NCBI GenBank assembly: GCA_022824365.1
Contig: JAJEAA010000015.1
Coordinates: forward strand, 124,001-188,000
DNA from: Anaerolineae bacterium
Lineage (GTDB): Bacteria > Chloroflexota > Anaerolineae > Aggregatilineales > Phototrophicaceae
DNA: 64,000 nt
Direction: 5' to 3'
Shown: in pieces, positions 1 to 8,611 of the stretch
Numbering within the stretch: position 1 is the first letter of the stretch
Layout: every line of letters begins with the position of its first letter
Made by a program: the position numbers and the translations under genes
Notes under the pieces: generated by a model
The model's database searches: none
The model's input: the letters and a program-made list of their open reading frames with translations, nothing else
What the model was told of the DNA's origin: nothing

Positions 1-501
1 GCCATGGAACTCCCAACCCAGCACGGTGCTGTAGAAGGCTTTGGCTGTTTCAGCGTCGCGCGTGAGTAGCTCGTTCCAGCACATGGCGCCGACGGTGTTG
101 ACGATGCCCGCGCCGATGTGCTGCTTGGGCTGCCATAAACCGAGATGAGCGCCCTCCGGATCTTGAATATGCAGCATACGCCCACTGTCGAAGACATCCA
201 TAGGACCCATGATGATCGCGCCGCCGTTGGCAGTGACGACATCGGCCAGGGCATCGACGTCCTCCACCGTCACGTAATTGAACCAAAATGACGGGACGCC
301 CGGTGGAATCATTCCGCTCAAGGCGGCGGCATTTTCGCCCTGATGCTGGAACATGGTATAGGTGTTGTTTTCGTCGATGGGGATCTCGTATTTGTCCCAG
401 CCGAACAAGTCCATATAGAAGGCTATCGCCTTATCTGGATCGGTCGAGGAGTTATCGGCCCAGGAAAAGGTTCCGTGCGGGTACTTCGTCACTTTGTACA
501 T
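1..501 (-). CDS. VOC (glyoxalase/bleomycin-resistance fold) protein, truncated by window edge
   Basis: This is the first 167 codons of a double-VOC-domain protein whose C-terminus lies beyond position 1. It starts at an ATG on the minus strand (501) preceded by AGGAG seven bases upstream. The opening residues MYKVTKYPHGTFSWAD and the later block HIGAGIVNTVGAMCWNELL match the two complete paralogues at 575-1363 and 1451-2242. VOC proteins use paired beta-alpha-beta-beta-beta modules to bind a metal or small ligand; the substrate here cannot be told. Three copies in a row, each with its own ribosome binding site, point to tandem duplication. The frame is open to the window edge. Confidence 0.9.
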   Translation of the reverse strand, partial: MYKVTKYPHGTFSWADNSSTDPDKAIAFYMDLFGWDKYEIPIDENNTYTMFQHQGENAAALSGMIPPGVPSFWFNYVTVEDVDALADVVTANGGAIIMGPMDVFDSGRMLHIQDPEGAHLGLWQPKQHIGAGIVNTVGAMCWNELLTRDAETAKAFYSTVLGWEFHG

Positions 502-521
502 GAAGTGTCTCCTGTGAGTGC

Positions 522-546
522 GGGCGACTTACAAAGTCGCCCCTAC
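522..546. repeat. Dispersed GGGCGAC/GTCGCCCCTAC palindrome (family A)
   Basis: A 25-base inverted repeat with arms GGGCGACTT and AAGTCGCCC followed by CTAC lies between two VOC genes. The identical 25-mer recurs at 54114-54138, and related copies occur at 1384-1430, 29458-29482, 42165-42316 and 54069-54100. Confidence 0.85.
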
Positions 547-574
547 GGTTTCATTTGAGCCAAAGGGTTTGAGG

Positions 575-1363
575 CTACTCTTCCCAGGGGTCGGCCTTGA
601 AGAGTTCCATGATATAAAAATGCGCGCCGGCCGGGTCTGTCGCCAGCGCCCAATAGCCCGTATCCGGCGCATCGTTCGGTCCCATATGCACTTGTCCGCC
701 CAGTTCGTTGACGCGCGCGATGCCCGTGTTGATTTCGCCTATGTTGAAATAGGGCATCCAGCAGGGCGGCGTATCGCCGAAGTTCTCGTCCATCTCGATC
801 ATGCCGCCGTTGTTGCGGCCCCGATTCGTGATGTGGATGTAATGCTCACCGCCGTGGAACTCCCAGCCCAACACGGCGCTGTAGAAGGCTTTGGCGGCCG
901 CCGCGTCGCGCGTGAGCAACTCGTTCCAGCACATGGCGCCGACGGTGTTGACGATGCCAGCGCCGATGTGATTCCGCGCCTGCCACAAGCCCAGAGCCGC
1001 GCCTGTCGGGTCCATCAAGAAAGCCATGCGTCCGCTATCGAAGACATCCATTGGACCAAAGATGATCGTGCCGCCATTGTCCGTGACGACGGGCAAGAGC
1101 GCATCGACATCATCGACGGAGACATAGCAGGACCAGTGCGATGGGATGTTCTGCTCGAGCGCCTCCGGCGTGGCGTCGCTGAGCGCGGCGACATTTTGGC
1201 CTTGGTGCTGGAACATGGTGTAGGTCATGCCTTCGCCGATGGGAATATCGAAATTGCCCCAGCCGAAGAGATCCATATAGAACTGCTTGGCGGCTGCCGA
1301 GTTGGTCGAGCTGGTATCCGCCCAGCTAAATGTGCCGTGCGGGTATTTACTTACTGTGTACAT
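575..1363 (-). CDS. Double-VOC-domain protein
   Basis: A 262-residue protein made of two VOC modules, roughly residues 8-130 and 137-260, each containing the F-Y-x-x-L/V-F/L-G-W element typical of this fold (FYMDLFGWG near 28, FYSAVLGWE near 160). The start ATG is preceded by AGGAG with seven bases spacing. It is a close paralogue of its neighbours on both sides. Family members are glyoxalases, dioxygenases or resistance proteins, and nothing here fixes the ligand. The linker block around residues 131-150 is identical in all three copies. Enzyme activity is not assured, since many double-VOC proteins of this type are of unknown function. Confidence 0.9.
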   Translation of the reverse strand: MYTVSKYPHGTFSWADTSSTNSAAAKQFYMDLFGWGNFDIPIGEGMTYTMFQHQGQNVAALSDATPEALEQNIPSHWSCYVSVDDVDALLPVVTDNGGTIIFGPMDVFDSGRMAFLMDPTGAALGLWQARNHIGAGIVNTVGAMCWNELLTRDAAAAKAFYSAVLGWEFHGGEHYIHITNRGRNNGGMIEMDENFGDTPPCWMPYFNIGEINTGIARVNELGGQVHMGPNDAPDTGYWALATDPAGAHFYIMELFKADPWEE

Positions 1364-1383
1364 GAAGCTTCTCCTGTCAGCGC

Positions 1384-1430
1384 GGGCGACCTGATAGGGC
1401 GCGTAGACACAGCCCGACGGTCGCCCCTAC
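1384..1430. repeat. Composite repeat: family A palindrome with a family B hairpin nested inside
   Basis: GGGCGAC at 1384-1390 and GTCGCCCCTAC at 1420-1430 are the two arms of family A. Between them sits GGGCGCGTAGACACAGCCC (1397-1415), a 4-bp GGGC/GCCC stem with loop GCGTAGACACA. The same 19-mer is found at 39836-39854 and, inverted, at 41192-41210. Confidence 0.8.
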
Positions 1431-1450
1431 AGTCGTTTTGCAGGCGCTGT

Positions 1451-2242
1451 CTATTCTTCCCAGGGCTCGGCCTGGATCAACTGGATGATGTAGAAATGCG
1501 CGCCGGCCGGGTCGGACATATAGGCGAAATGTCCAGCGCCGGGCGCCTCGGTCTTGGGGATGATGATCGTCGCGCCGGATTGACTGGCCTGGGCGATGGA
1601 CGCGTCGATATCGGCGACGGTGAAGTAGGGCTGCCAGACGGAGGGCATCTCGCCGAAGCTCTCGTCCATCTGCATCATAGCGCCGTTGTTGCGGCCGCGA
1701 TTCTGGATCATGATGTAGCCGTTCTCGTCAACGATGTATTCCCAGCCGAACAGCGCGCTGTAAAAGGCTTTGGCGGCATCGGCGTCTTTGGTGAGCAGCT
1801 CGTTCCAGCACATGGCGCCGACGGTGTTGACGATGCCCGCGCCGATGTGGTTCTTCGCCTGCCATAAGCCCAGTTGCGCGCCGGTGGGGTCGATGAACTG
1901 CAGCATACGCCCGCTATCGAAGATATCCATGGGACCAAAGACAATCGTCCCGCCGTTGTCCGTAATCACTTCGACAAGGGCATCCACATCGTCAACCGCG
2001 ACATAGTTCGTCCAATGAGAAGGGATTCCTTGCGCTTGCATATCCGGCATCATCGCGGCGAAACCGGCCGCGTGTTCGCCCTGATTCTGGAACATGGTAT
2101 AGAACATGTCTTCGCCAATGGGCAAATCGAGAGCGCCCCAGCCGAAGAGATCCATATAAAAGGCTTTTGCCGCCTCGGCGTTGGTCGACGTATTATCGGC
2201 CCAAGAAAAAGTGCCAGGAGGGTACTTGGTGACCTTGTACAT
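1451..2242 (-). CDS. Double-VOC-domain protein
   Basis: A 263-residue paralogue of the preceding two genes, with the same two-module layout and the same C-terminal ending (AEPWEE here, ADPWEE in the neighbour). An in-frame TTG at 2248 is possible, but ATG at 2242 has GGAG seven bases upstream and restores the same MYKV N-terminus as the first copy, so I chose it. No second gene intervenes in the spacers, which instead carry palindromic repeats. Function beyond the VOC fold is unknown. The gene probably heads this tandem set, because it is the most upstream on the minus strand. Confidence 0.9.
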   Translation of the reverse strand: MYKVTKYPPGTFSWADNTSTNAEAAKAFYMDLFGWGALDLPIGEDMFYTMFQNQGEHAAGFAAMMPDMQAQGIPSHWTNYVAVDDVDALVEVITDNGGTIVFGPMDIFDSGRMLQFIDPTGAQLGLWQAKNHIGAGIVNTVGAMCWNELLTKDADAAKAFYSALFGWEYIVDENGYIMIQNRGRNNGAMMQMDESFGEMPSVWQPYFTVADIDASIAQASQSGATIIIPKTEAPGAGHFAYMSDPAGAHFYIIQLIQAEPWEE

Positions 2243-2378
2243 CGTCAATCTCCATAGAATATCTGTTCAGGGCAGCCTATCCTAATGCAAGACAGCCGCC
2301 CCGTCAATATGGCAGATTGCGCATCCCGGGTATCGCAGGCAGGCGCTTGTTTCACAGCTCGTCAGAAATAAGAGCGCC

Positions 2379-3233
2379 TTATTGCCGCGCCATCTCTTTA
2401 TGCTTCAGGGATTCTTGAATTTCGAAGATGGAGCCGGCGTTTTCCGGCTTGGGCAGAGGGATGATGACCGGCACGGCTTCGGCGCGAGGTCTCACGCTTG
2501 GCTGGCCGCGAAGGATGGTGGCGCAATAGTCGTCGAAGCTGGCGCCCAGCAGGGGCCAGGAATCGAGCGAGCAATATTCAAAGAGCAGCAGGCGGCGCGG
2601 GTTCGCCGAGTGATTCGGCGTCGAGGCGTGCAAGGTACGGGCATGATGAATCGTGATGCCGCCCGCTTTCACCAGGCATTTTTCCACCTGGGGCGGCTGG
2701 AAACCGGGCTCGCTGACCGCGCCGACGAAGACGCCGTTTTCGTGGTGGCTGTGCAGCTCGCCTTTGTGGGAGCCGGGCGCCATCAGCATGCAGCCGTTCT
2801 CTTCGGTCATGTCGTCGATGCAGACGCCGACGGCGAGAATGTCGTCGTTGGTATGGGGATAAAAAGCCCAATCCTGATGCCACTCGACCGCGCTACCATG
2901 GTCCGGTTCTTTCATGTTCAGCTTGGTGTTGTTGCGCCGGACGCCGGGTCCGATCAACTGCTCGACGATGTTCAGGATGCCATCGTGCCGCATGGTCTGA
3001 TCGTAGACTTCATGCTGTATGATCGGGTTCTTGATGCGGCGCAGGCGGGGATGCTCGGCGCTGTGATTCGGCTCGAGGTCGAAGATGTCGTCGCTGGCGG
3101 CGACCGCGCGCGAGCGATCGACGAATTCATCGGTGACGCGCTGCAACGCTGCCAGTTCGGCGGCGTTGAGTACGTTTTCGACGGTCAAGAAGCCATTCTC
3201 GTGATAATAAGCGATCTGTTCGGCGCTTAGCAT
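2379..3233 (-). CDS. Phytanoyl-CoA dioxygenase (PhyH) family protein
   Basis: A 284-residue Fe(II)/2-oxoglutarate-dependent dioxygenase of the PhyH family. The iron triad is visible as H119-x-D121 (in WHQDW) and H202 (in TLHAS), and R213 in NPRR is the expected 2-oxoglutarate anchor. The length is usual for bacterial members. Such enzymes hydroxylate small substrates such as ectoine, mitomycin precursors or lipids; the substrate is not predictable here. It reads on the minus strand, with 131 bases to the next VOC gene, so it may or may not be co-transcribed with it. An A+T-rich restriction-modification module begins immediately upstream. Confidence 0.92.
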   Translation of the reverse strand: MLSAEQIAYYHENGFLTVENVLNAAELAALQRVTDEFVDRSRAVAASDDIFDLEPNHSAEHPRLRRIKNPIIQHEVYDQTMRHDGILNIVEQLIGPGVRRNNTKLNMKEPDHGSAVEWHQDWAFYPHTNDDILAVGVCIDDMTEENGCMLMAPGSHKGELHSHHENGVFVGAVSEPGFQPPQVEKCLVKAGGITIHHARTLHASTPNHSANPRRLLLFEYCSLDSWPLLGASFDDYCATILRGQPSVRPRAEAVPVIIPLPKPENAGSIFEIQESLKHKEMARQ

Positions 3234-3394
3234 TTTTGGGTTCTCCTCGAGTGCATTTGGGCAGAAGTATGATATGCCAATGGCGGGCTGTCAACTGAGT
3301 CGGTGCGTCAAATCTATGCTACATGCCACTGCGCTAACTTTCCCCCTTATTGCTATAATTGGATAGTTGCCAAACATCTCGGATGTTCTATCCT

Positions 3395-4453
3395 ATGGCT
3401 GACCAGATTTCGCTATTTCCGCAGATTCAGAGCAAGTTCCCAAAAACCAGGTATCAGGGAAGTAAGGCGAAACTTACAAATTGGATCTGGAACAAAATTT
3501 CAAACCTTGATTTCGAAACGGGTCTCGATGCCTTCGGCGGTACTGGCACGATTTCATATCGTCTTAAACAAGAGAACAAGCAAGTAACGTACAATGATTC
3601 TCTGAGATTCAATTATTGGATTGGTCAAGCTCTCATAGAGAATTCCAAAGTGCGGCTAGACGAAAACGATGTAAATTGGATTCTTGACACATACGACTCA
3701 TCATATCCTACTCTTATCGCCGATACATTTGCGGACATTTATTTTCTCGAAGAAGAAAATAAATGGCTCGACAAGGTTATCACGAACATTCATCGAATTC
3801 GGGACAAATACAAACGGTCACTGGCCTTCTTTGCTCTGGCTCAGTCCTGCATCATTAAGAGACCGTACAATCTCTTTCATCGAAAAAACTTATATATCCG
3901 CACCGCTAATGTAAAACGTTCCTTCGGCAACAAGGCAAGTTGGGATCGACCATTTGAATCTTGGTTCAAACACTTTGTTGAGGAGGCGAATCAGGCAGTA
4001 TTTTTCAACGGGAAAACCAATCGAACAACTAATCGAGACGTGTACAACATTGACGGCAATTACGACCTTGTTTATTTTGACCCGCCGTACATTTCGGGAA
4101 AAGGCGTCGCTGTAGATTTCCGAGACTTCTATCATTTTCTGGAGGGACTGGCAAACTATGACCAGTGGTTAGAAATGATCGACATGACATCAAAGCACCG
4201 CCGGCTCATCCGAATTCCAAACGACTGGATAGACAAGCATAGGATTTATAGGGCGTTTGAGAAGGTATTCGAAAGGCATGCTGACAGCATTCTCGTTGTA
4301 TCTTACAGGAGCGATGGAATCCCATCAGAGTCGGAATTGATCAGGTTGCTAGCTCGATTCAAGTCTGATGTCAGGATAGAGAGGTTTCGCAACTATCAGT
4401 ATGCGCTTTCAAAGAACAAGACTTCAAACGAAATCTTGTTGATAGGCAAATAG
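3395..4453 (+). CDS. DNA adenine N6-methyltransferase, D12 (alpha) class, EcoRV-like R-M system
   Basis: The protein carries methyltransferase motif I (DAFGGTGT, residues 45-52) before the catalytic DPPY (229-232), the order of alpha/D12-class N6-adenine methylases such as Dam and M.EcoRV. I prefer ATG 3395 (MADQISLFPQ, 352 residues); an in-frame ATG at 3359 would add 12 residues that do not look conserved. No clear ribosome binding site is seen for either. It ends three bases before a restriction endonuclease that resembles EcoRV, so its likely role is protection of GATATC sites. The DNA is far more A+T-rich than the flanking metabolic genes, a sign of transfer. Confidence 0.93.
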   Translation: MADQISLFPQIQSKFPKTRYQGSKAKLTNWIWNKISNLDFETGLDAFGGTGTISYRLKQENKQVTYNDSLRFNYWIGQALIENSKVRLDENDVNWILDTYDSSYPTLIADTFADIYFLEEENKWLDKVITNIHRIRDKYKRSLAFFALAQSCIIKRPYNLFHRKNLYIRTANVKRSFGNKASWDRPFESWFKHFVEEANQAVFFNGKTNRTTNRDVYNIDGNYDLVYFDPPYISGKGVAVDFRDFYHFLEGLANYDQWLEMIDMTSKHRRLIRIPNDWIDKHRIYRAFEKVFERHADSILVVSYRSDGIPSESELIRLLARFKSDVRIERFRNYQYALSKNKTSNEILLIGK

Positions 4454-4456
4454 CTG

Positions 4457-5227
4457 ATGGCAGAGTTTGAACATCAGATGCGCGAATATCTGCCGAAATT
4501 CAAATCGGCACTTGCAAATGATATCGGTGATTGGGTTGTCAAAGGATTCATAGATACCTATCACAATGTTTATACTATCTCTGCTGACACTAAAGTCATT
4601 TCCAAGCTGATAGAGTTAATGCTGTTTCCGCTTATTGCAGAGTTTGCGAGACAGAACGACTACCAATTACGTCTCGCCGAGCATCAGAATCACTATCCTG
4701 ACATGTCGTTTATTACACCAAACGGAACTAAGATTGCGTTTGACCTAAAGTCAACTTATCGCACTAGCAGCAGGCGCGCTAATGGCTTTACCCTGGGAGC
4801 CTTTACTGGATACTTTCGAGATCGAGAATCTGCGAAGAATTCGACGTACCCATACGGAAGTTATGCCAAGCACTTTGTCTTGGGCATAATTTATTCTCGA
4901 AGTTCTGAACAAATTGACGAGAGAAGTGTTTTTGAACTCAAAGATCTCCAAAGCATTGAATCCGTTGCCCACGATTTTGTCTTCCTACTTCAGGAAAAGT
5001 GGAGACTAGCTTCGGATAAGACCGGTAGCGGAAACACAAAAAACATCGGCTCAGTAAAGAATATTGACGATTTAGTGAATGGAAACGGTGTCTTCGCATC
5101 CGAAGGCGAGCACGTGTTTGATGACTATTGGACAAATTATCTTACCAATGACATGGCTCGTGCAATTGACTCCAGTGTACGCTACAGGAATCTAACCGAA
5201 TACAAGGCGCTTCAAAGACGATTCTGA
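4457..5227 (+). CDS. Type II restriction endonuclease, EcoRV homologue
   Basis: This 256-residue protein (EcoRV has 245) matches EcoRV along its length as I recall that sequence. It has SADTKV near 42, QNHYPD at 77-82, IAFDLKSTY from 93, FTLGAFT from 111 and GSGNTKNIGS at 190-199. The catalytic PD-x13-D-x-K reads D82, D96, K98. The R-loop GSGNT, which in EcoRV contacts the bases of GATATC through Gly182, Gly184, Asn185 and Thr186, is conserved. I infer cleavage at GATATC. GATATC sites occur in the window (for example 1922, 7543, 16499, 21210), so the host must be protected if this enzyme is active. Its partner methylase is directly upstream. Confidence 0.93.
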   Translation: MAEFEHQMREYLPKFKSALANDIGDWVVKGFIDTYHNVYTISADTKVISKLIELMLFPLIAEFARQNDYQLRLAEHQNHYPDMSFITPNGTKIAFDLKSTYRTSSRRANGFTLGAFTGYFRDRESAKNSTYPYGSYAKHFVLGIIYSRSSEQIDERSVFELKDLQSIESVAHDFVFLLQEKWRLASDKTGSGNTKNIGSVKNIDDLVNGNGVFASEGEHVFDDYWTNYLTNDMARAIDSSVRYRNLTEYKALQRRF

Positions 5228-5249
5228 CTTTGCTTTCGTATCCTACACA

Positions 5250-6332
5250 TTACCACATCCAACCAACGCCTCGCTTGCGCGCTTCGATCTGATCGCGGAG
5301 CCGCGTCATCAAGTCGATGTCCATCTGACGGAAGAGGTCGATCATATCAATGGGCACCCAATTCTCGATCAGAAACTCGCCATCGCGTTTCCACCAGTCA
5401 AAGTCGCGCAGGGTCATCAGTTTGCCGGTGGCGGGGACGCCGGCGTATGTGCCGTTGTGCCGCGAGTAGGCTGTATCCCAGATGCCGCCGGCGCAATATT
5501 TGCCCTCGCCGATTCTTCCCATGCGGCGGCCGCTGTCCGCGCGGCTAATGTTCCGGTCGCCGAAGCCTTCCAGCCAGGGGCGCTGGTGAAAGTCTTCGTA
5601 TTCCTCGAGGCTGTGGCAAGCGCCGATGCCGCTGGGACCGTACCATTTCATCTCCCGATGCCAATACTTCGCCTGCTCCATCGAGCGCAGGTCTCCGCCA
5701 TCGCGAGCCCGCTGGTAGCGGCGCATGCCTCGTCCCATGGCCTCGACCAACTGCAAGCTCTTGCGCGATTCAAGCGGATCTTGCTCGGTGAGCAGGATGC
5801 CGTCCTGGTCCAACGGTCCCGGGATCTTGCCGCCTTCAGCGCCGGGAGCGGGCGGCAGCAGTTGAAAGCCCGCCTGTCGGGTGACTGCCAGAATATCCAG
5901 TTGCAGGTAGGTCTCGGCGACCCGTCCTTCGCGCATGACGTAAAAGACGCCGAACCAGATATTGGTCTTCTTGCCGGTGGCTGGTATGCCCAGCCAATCT
6001 GAGACGAATGTGCCAGTCATATAACCGCAGCCGCTGACCCATTCTTCTTCGCCGACGGTGGCGTAGAGATCGGAGCTGTCGTCGATGCCGCCGATGAAGA
6101 CGTAGGGCGCGCGTTTGAGATCGGGAAAGGCAGTGCGCAGCGGCAGCCAGAAATCGGCAATCACGGCGTCGACGCCGATGATCTGGTCGATGGGCGCGGA
6201 GACATTCCAGTTGACATCGTCGTGGAGGGCAGCGCGGAGCAAGTCCGGCAGTTGGTCGATGCTGGCATGGTTGAGCCGCTGCCACAGGTCCCAGACCGCT
6301 TCTTTGTTCGTTTGGTTGAGTTGATTGGACAT
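5250..6332 (-). CDS. SnoaL-like (polyketide cyclase/ester cyclase) double-domain protein
   Basis: A 360-residue protein with two SnoaL/NTF2-like halves, about residues 10-140 and 200-345. Both halves share a helical start, a G-V/I...F-W/H core and a strand such as VFYVMREGRVAETYLQLD. Ordinary SnoaL proteins are about 140 residues, so this is a duplicated or fused form. ATG at 6332 has AGGA seven bases upstream. It lies 79 bases downstream of the YjhG-type dehydratase on the same strand and is probably co-transcribed, which suggests a role in the same sugar-acid or related pathway. The family includes cyclases, hydrolases and isomerases; the reaction is unknown. Confidence 0.8.
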   Translation of the reverse strand: MSNQLNQTNKEAVWDLWQRLNHASIDQLPDLLRAALHDDVNWNVSAPIDQIIGVDAVIADFWLPLRTAFPDLKRAPYVFIGGIDDSSDLYATVGEEEWVSGCGYMTGTFVSDWLGIPATGKKTNIWFGVFYVMREGRVAETYLQLDILAVTRQAGFQLLPPAPGAEGGKIPGPLDQDGILLTEQDPLESRKSLQLVEAMGRGMRRYQRARDGGDLRSMEQAKYWHREMKWYGPSGIGACHSLEEYEDFHQRPWLEGFGDRNISRADSGRRMGRIGEGKYCAGGIWDTAYSRHNGTYAGVPATGKLMTLRDFDWWKRDGEFLIENWVPIDMIDLFRQMDIDLMTRLRDQIEARKRGVGWMW

Positions 6333-6411
6333 ATCGATTCCTCGCCTATTCTGAGTTTTCGAGCGACCCGATAGGTCTTCCCTACTTTATGTTGGGGATT
6401 GAGAACTACAT

Positions 6412-8406
6412 TCAAGGATTTGATGCTTCCGCTTGCCGTTCGGATATTGCTTCCAAACCCGCTTGCAGCACTTGGGTGATCTTGTCCACATCATAGACGC
6501 TGCCAGCCCAGACGCCGCCGCTGGCCGCTTGCAGCGCCGCCCACAGGCGCGTATCGGCAGGCAGGTCGGGATGGGGCTGCAAGTCCGGATGGGGCGGGCG
6601 CGAATCGAGCAGGGCACGCGCTTCGTCCGCGGTCAGTTCACCAGCGGTCGCGCCTACCAAGTCTACCGAGCCGCTGAGCGTGTTGCGGTTGATGGCTATC
6701 TCGATGAGGTCGCCATCGCGGATCTTGCCGATGGGACCGCCGGCCAGCGCCTCGGGTCCAACGTGGCCGATGCAAGCGCCGGTGGAGACGCCGGAGAAGC
6801 GGGCGTCGGTGATGATGGGCACCTCTTTGCCCCAGGGGATGAACTTAAGAGCCGAGGTCAGTTGATAGGTCTCTTCCATGCCGGTGCCCATGGGGCCGAC
6901 GCCGGTTAGAACCAGCACGTTGCCCGGCTGTATTTTCTCGCCTTCCAAGCCTTTGAGGGCGCGAATGGCCGCTCGCTCCGAGGTGAAGACGCGGGCTGCG
7001 CCGCGATGCCGATAGACGCCGTCCGCGCCGACGACTGACGGATCGATGGCGGTGGCTTTGATGACTGAGCCTTCCGGCGCGATATTGCCGACCGGGAAGA
7101 CGACGGTGCTGGTCAAGCCGCGTCGGCGCGCGCCCTCGGGCGACATGATGACATCATCGGGGTCAATGCCGTCATTATCGCGCAGGCGCTCGCGGGCGAA
7201 GCGACGACGGTCGCTGTCAGCCCACCAGTCCAGCACGGTATCAAGCGTGTCGCCGGTGACGGTCCGCACCTCGGTGTTCAGCAGGCCTTGGGCGCACAGA
7301 TGCAGCATGACTTCGGGCACGCCGCCGGCCATGTAGACCTGCACGGTGGGATGGTTGCGCGGTCCGTTGGGCAGAGCGTCGACCAGGCGCGCGGTGCTGC
7401 GGTTGACGCGGATCCAGTCAGCGACCGATGGCGGCTTGAGGCCAGCGGCGTGCGCTATTGCCGGGATATGCAGCAGCAGGTTGGTGGAGCCACCGAAAGC
7501 GGAATGCACCAGCATGGCGTTTTCCAGCGCGGCCGGTGTGATGATATCGTCCAGGGTCGCGCCAGCCTTTTTCAGGTTGAGCAAGGCAAGCGCCGAGCGG
7601 CGAGCGTTATCCAGCCAGATGGCTTCGCCCGAGGGAACAAGCGCGCAGTGGGGGAGGGACAAGCCGAGAGCCTCGGCGACCACTTGCGAGGTGGCGGCTG
7701 TACCCAGGAATTGGCAGCCTCCGCCAGAGGAGCCGCAAGCCTTGCAGCCCATCTCGGCGGCGTAATCAAGCGTGATCAAGCCGTGAGCGAAGCGCGCGCC
7801 GATAGTCTGCACGGTCCCGGCGTCTTCCGCGCCCTCAGCCGGCAGGGTGACGCCGCCGGGCACGATGATGCCGGGCAGGTCGCCGCAGCCGGCCAGCGCA
7901 ATCATGGCGGCGGGAAGCCCCTTGTCGCAGGTGGCGATGCCCATGACGCCATCGCGGGTGGGCAGGGAGCGGATCATGCGGCGCATCACGAGGGCGGCGT
8001 CATTGCGGTAGGCGAGGCTGTCCATCATGGCGGTTGTGCCTTGGGAGCGGCCATCGCAGGGGTCGGAGCAATAGATGGCGAAGGGGATAGCGTCCTGGGC
8101 GCGCAGGGTCTGTGCCGCTTCCTGAACGAGCAGGCTGATCTCCCAATGCCCGGTGTGGTAGCCGAGGGCGACCGGGCGACCGTCTTCGGCGCGCAAGCCG
8201 CCTTTGGTGCTGACGATGACGTATTGCTCGCGGTTGACTTCTTCCGGATGCCAGCCCATGGCGACGTTCTGCGTCATGGCGAAGAGGTTGCCGCTGGCTT
8301 CATTGAGCAGCATGTCTTCATCGATGGGCAGCTTGCCTTCGCGTCCTTGTCCGCGGGTGCGCGTGGTCGGCAGCAGTTCGGCGCCGCCGTAGATTTCGTT
8401 TTGCAT
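6412..8406 (-). CDS. yjhG: Sugar-acid dehydratase, YjhG/YagF (D-xylonate dehydratase) branch of the IlvD/Edd family
   Basis: A 664-residue enzyme of the IlvD/Edd family, closest by eye to E. coli YjhG/YagF, the D-xylonate dehydratases (655 residues). It should convert an aldonic acid to the 2-keto-3-deoxy acid in the cytoplasm. Iron-sulfur cysteines are visible as C117 (SDPCDG), C160 (TCDKGLPA) and C231 (GGGCQFLG), with [13 protein letters not shown] and [15 protein letters not shown] further on. I chose ATG 8406 because AGGAG stands nine bases upstream; an in-frame ATG at 8442 lacks a site. With the FAH-family protein at 13994 it could form a Weimberg-type route, although that gene is 5.6 kb away on the other strand. 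Confidence 0.92.
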   Translation of the reverse strand: MQNEIYGGAELLPTTRTRGQGREGKLPIDEDMLLNEASGNLFAMTQNVAMGWHPEEVNREQYVIVSTKGGLRAEDGRPVALGYHTGHWEISLLVQEAAQTLRAQDAIPFAIYCSDPCDGRSQGTTAMMDSLAYRNDAALVMRRMIRSLPTRDGVMGIATCDKGLPAAMIALAGCGDLPGIIVPGGVTLPAEGAEDAGTVQTIGARFAHGLITLDYAAEMGCKACGSSGGGCQFLGTAATSQVVAEALGLSLPHCALVPSGEAIWLDNARRSALALLNLKKAGATLDDIITPAALENAMLVHSAFGGSTNLLLHIPAIAHAAGLKPPSVADWIRVNRSTARLVDALPNGPRNHPTVQVYMAGGVPEVMLHLCAQGLLNTEVRTVTGDTLDTVLDWWADSDRRRFARERLRDNDGIDPDDVIMSPEGARRRGLTSTVVFPVGNIAPEGSVIKATAIDPSVVGADGVYRHRGAARVFTSERAAIRALKGLEGEKIQPGNVLVLTGVGPMGTGMEETYQLTSALKFIPWGKEVPIITDARFSGVSTGACIGHVGPEALAGGPIGKIRDGDLIEIAINRNTLSGSVDLVGATAGELTADEARALLDSRPPHPDLQPHPDLPADTRLWAALQAASGGVWAGSVYDVDKITQVLQAGLEAISERQAEASNP

Positions 8407-8429
8407 TAATGCGTCTCCTAATTGCTTTA

Positions 8430-8574
8430 CCACCGAGTACACTGAGAATATGATTTATTGCCAACGAAGTGTGAAAGTAACCATCAGTCAGCGGCCTATT
8501 TGCATGTCTCTCCCCAAGCCGGGTCTTGATTACTACCCTCTGTTTCCTCTCTTTTTCCTCAGAGTACTCGGTGG
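8430..8574. repeat. MITE-like element with CCACCGAGTAC terminal inverted repeats (family C)
   Basis: CCACCGAGTACACTGAG (8430-8446) is matched on the other strand by CTCAGAGTACTCGGTGG (8558-8574), with one mismatch over 17 bases and a total length of 145 bases. No coding frame is evident inside. A second element of the same length and ends lies at 41043-41187. The element separates the divergent dehydratase and SDR genes and so probably contains or displaces their promoters. Confidence 0.7.
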
Positions 8575-8611
8575 TTAAATGGTTCATGGAACATTTCTGA
8601 GTGAATGGATT

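Noticed and set aside
518..1867. Long open frame (449 codons) on the plus strand
   Set aside because: It is antisense to two VOC genes with clear motifs and ribosome binding sites; the frame is open because of the G+C-rich codon pattern of those genes.
7288..8409. Plus-strand frame of 373 codons
   Set aside because: It is a shadow of the YjhG-type dehydratase, whose iron-sulfur cysteines and ribosome binding site are clear.
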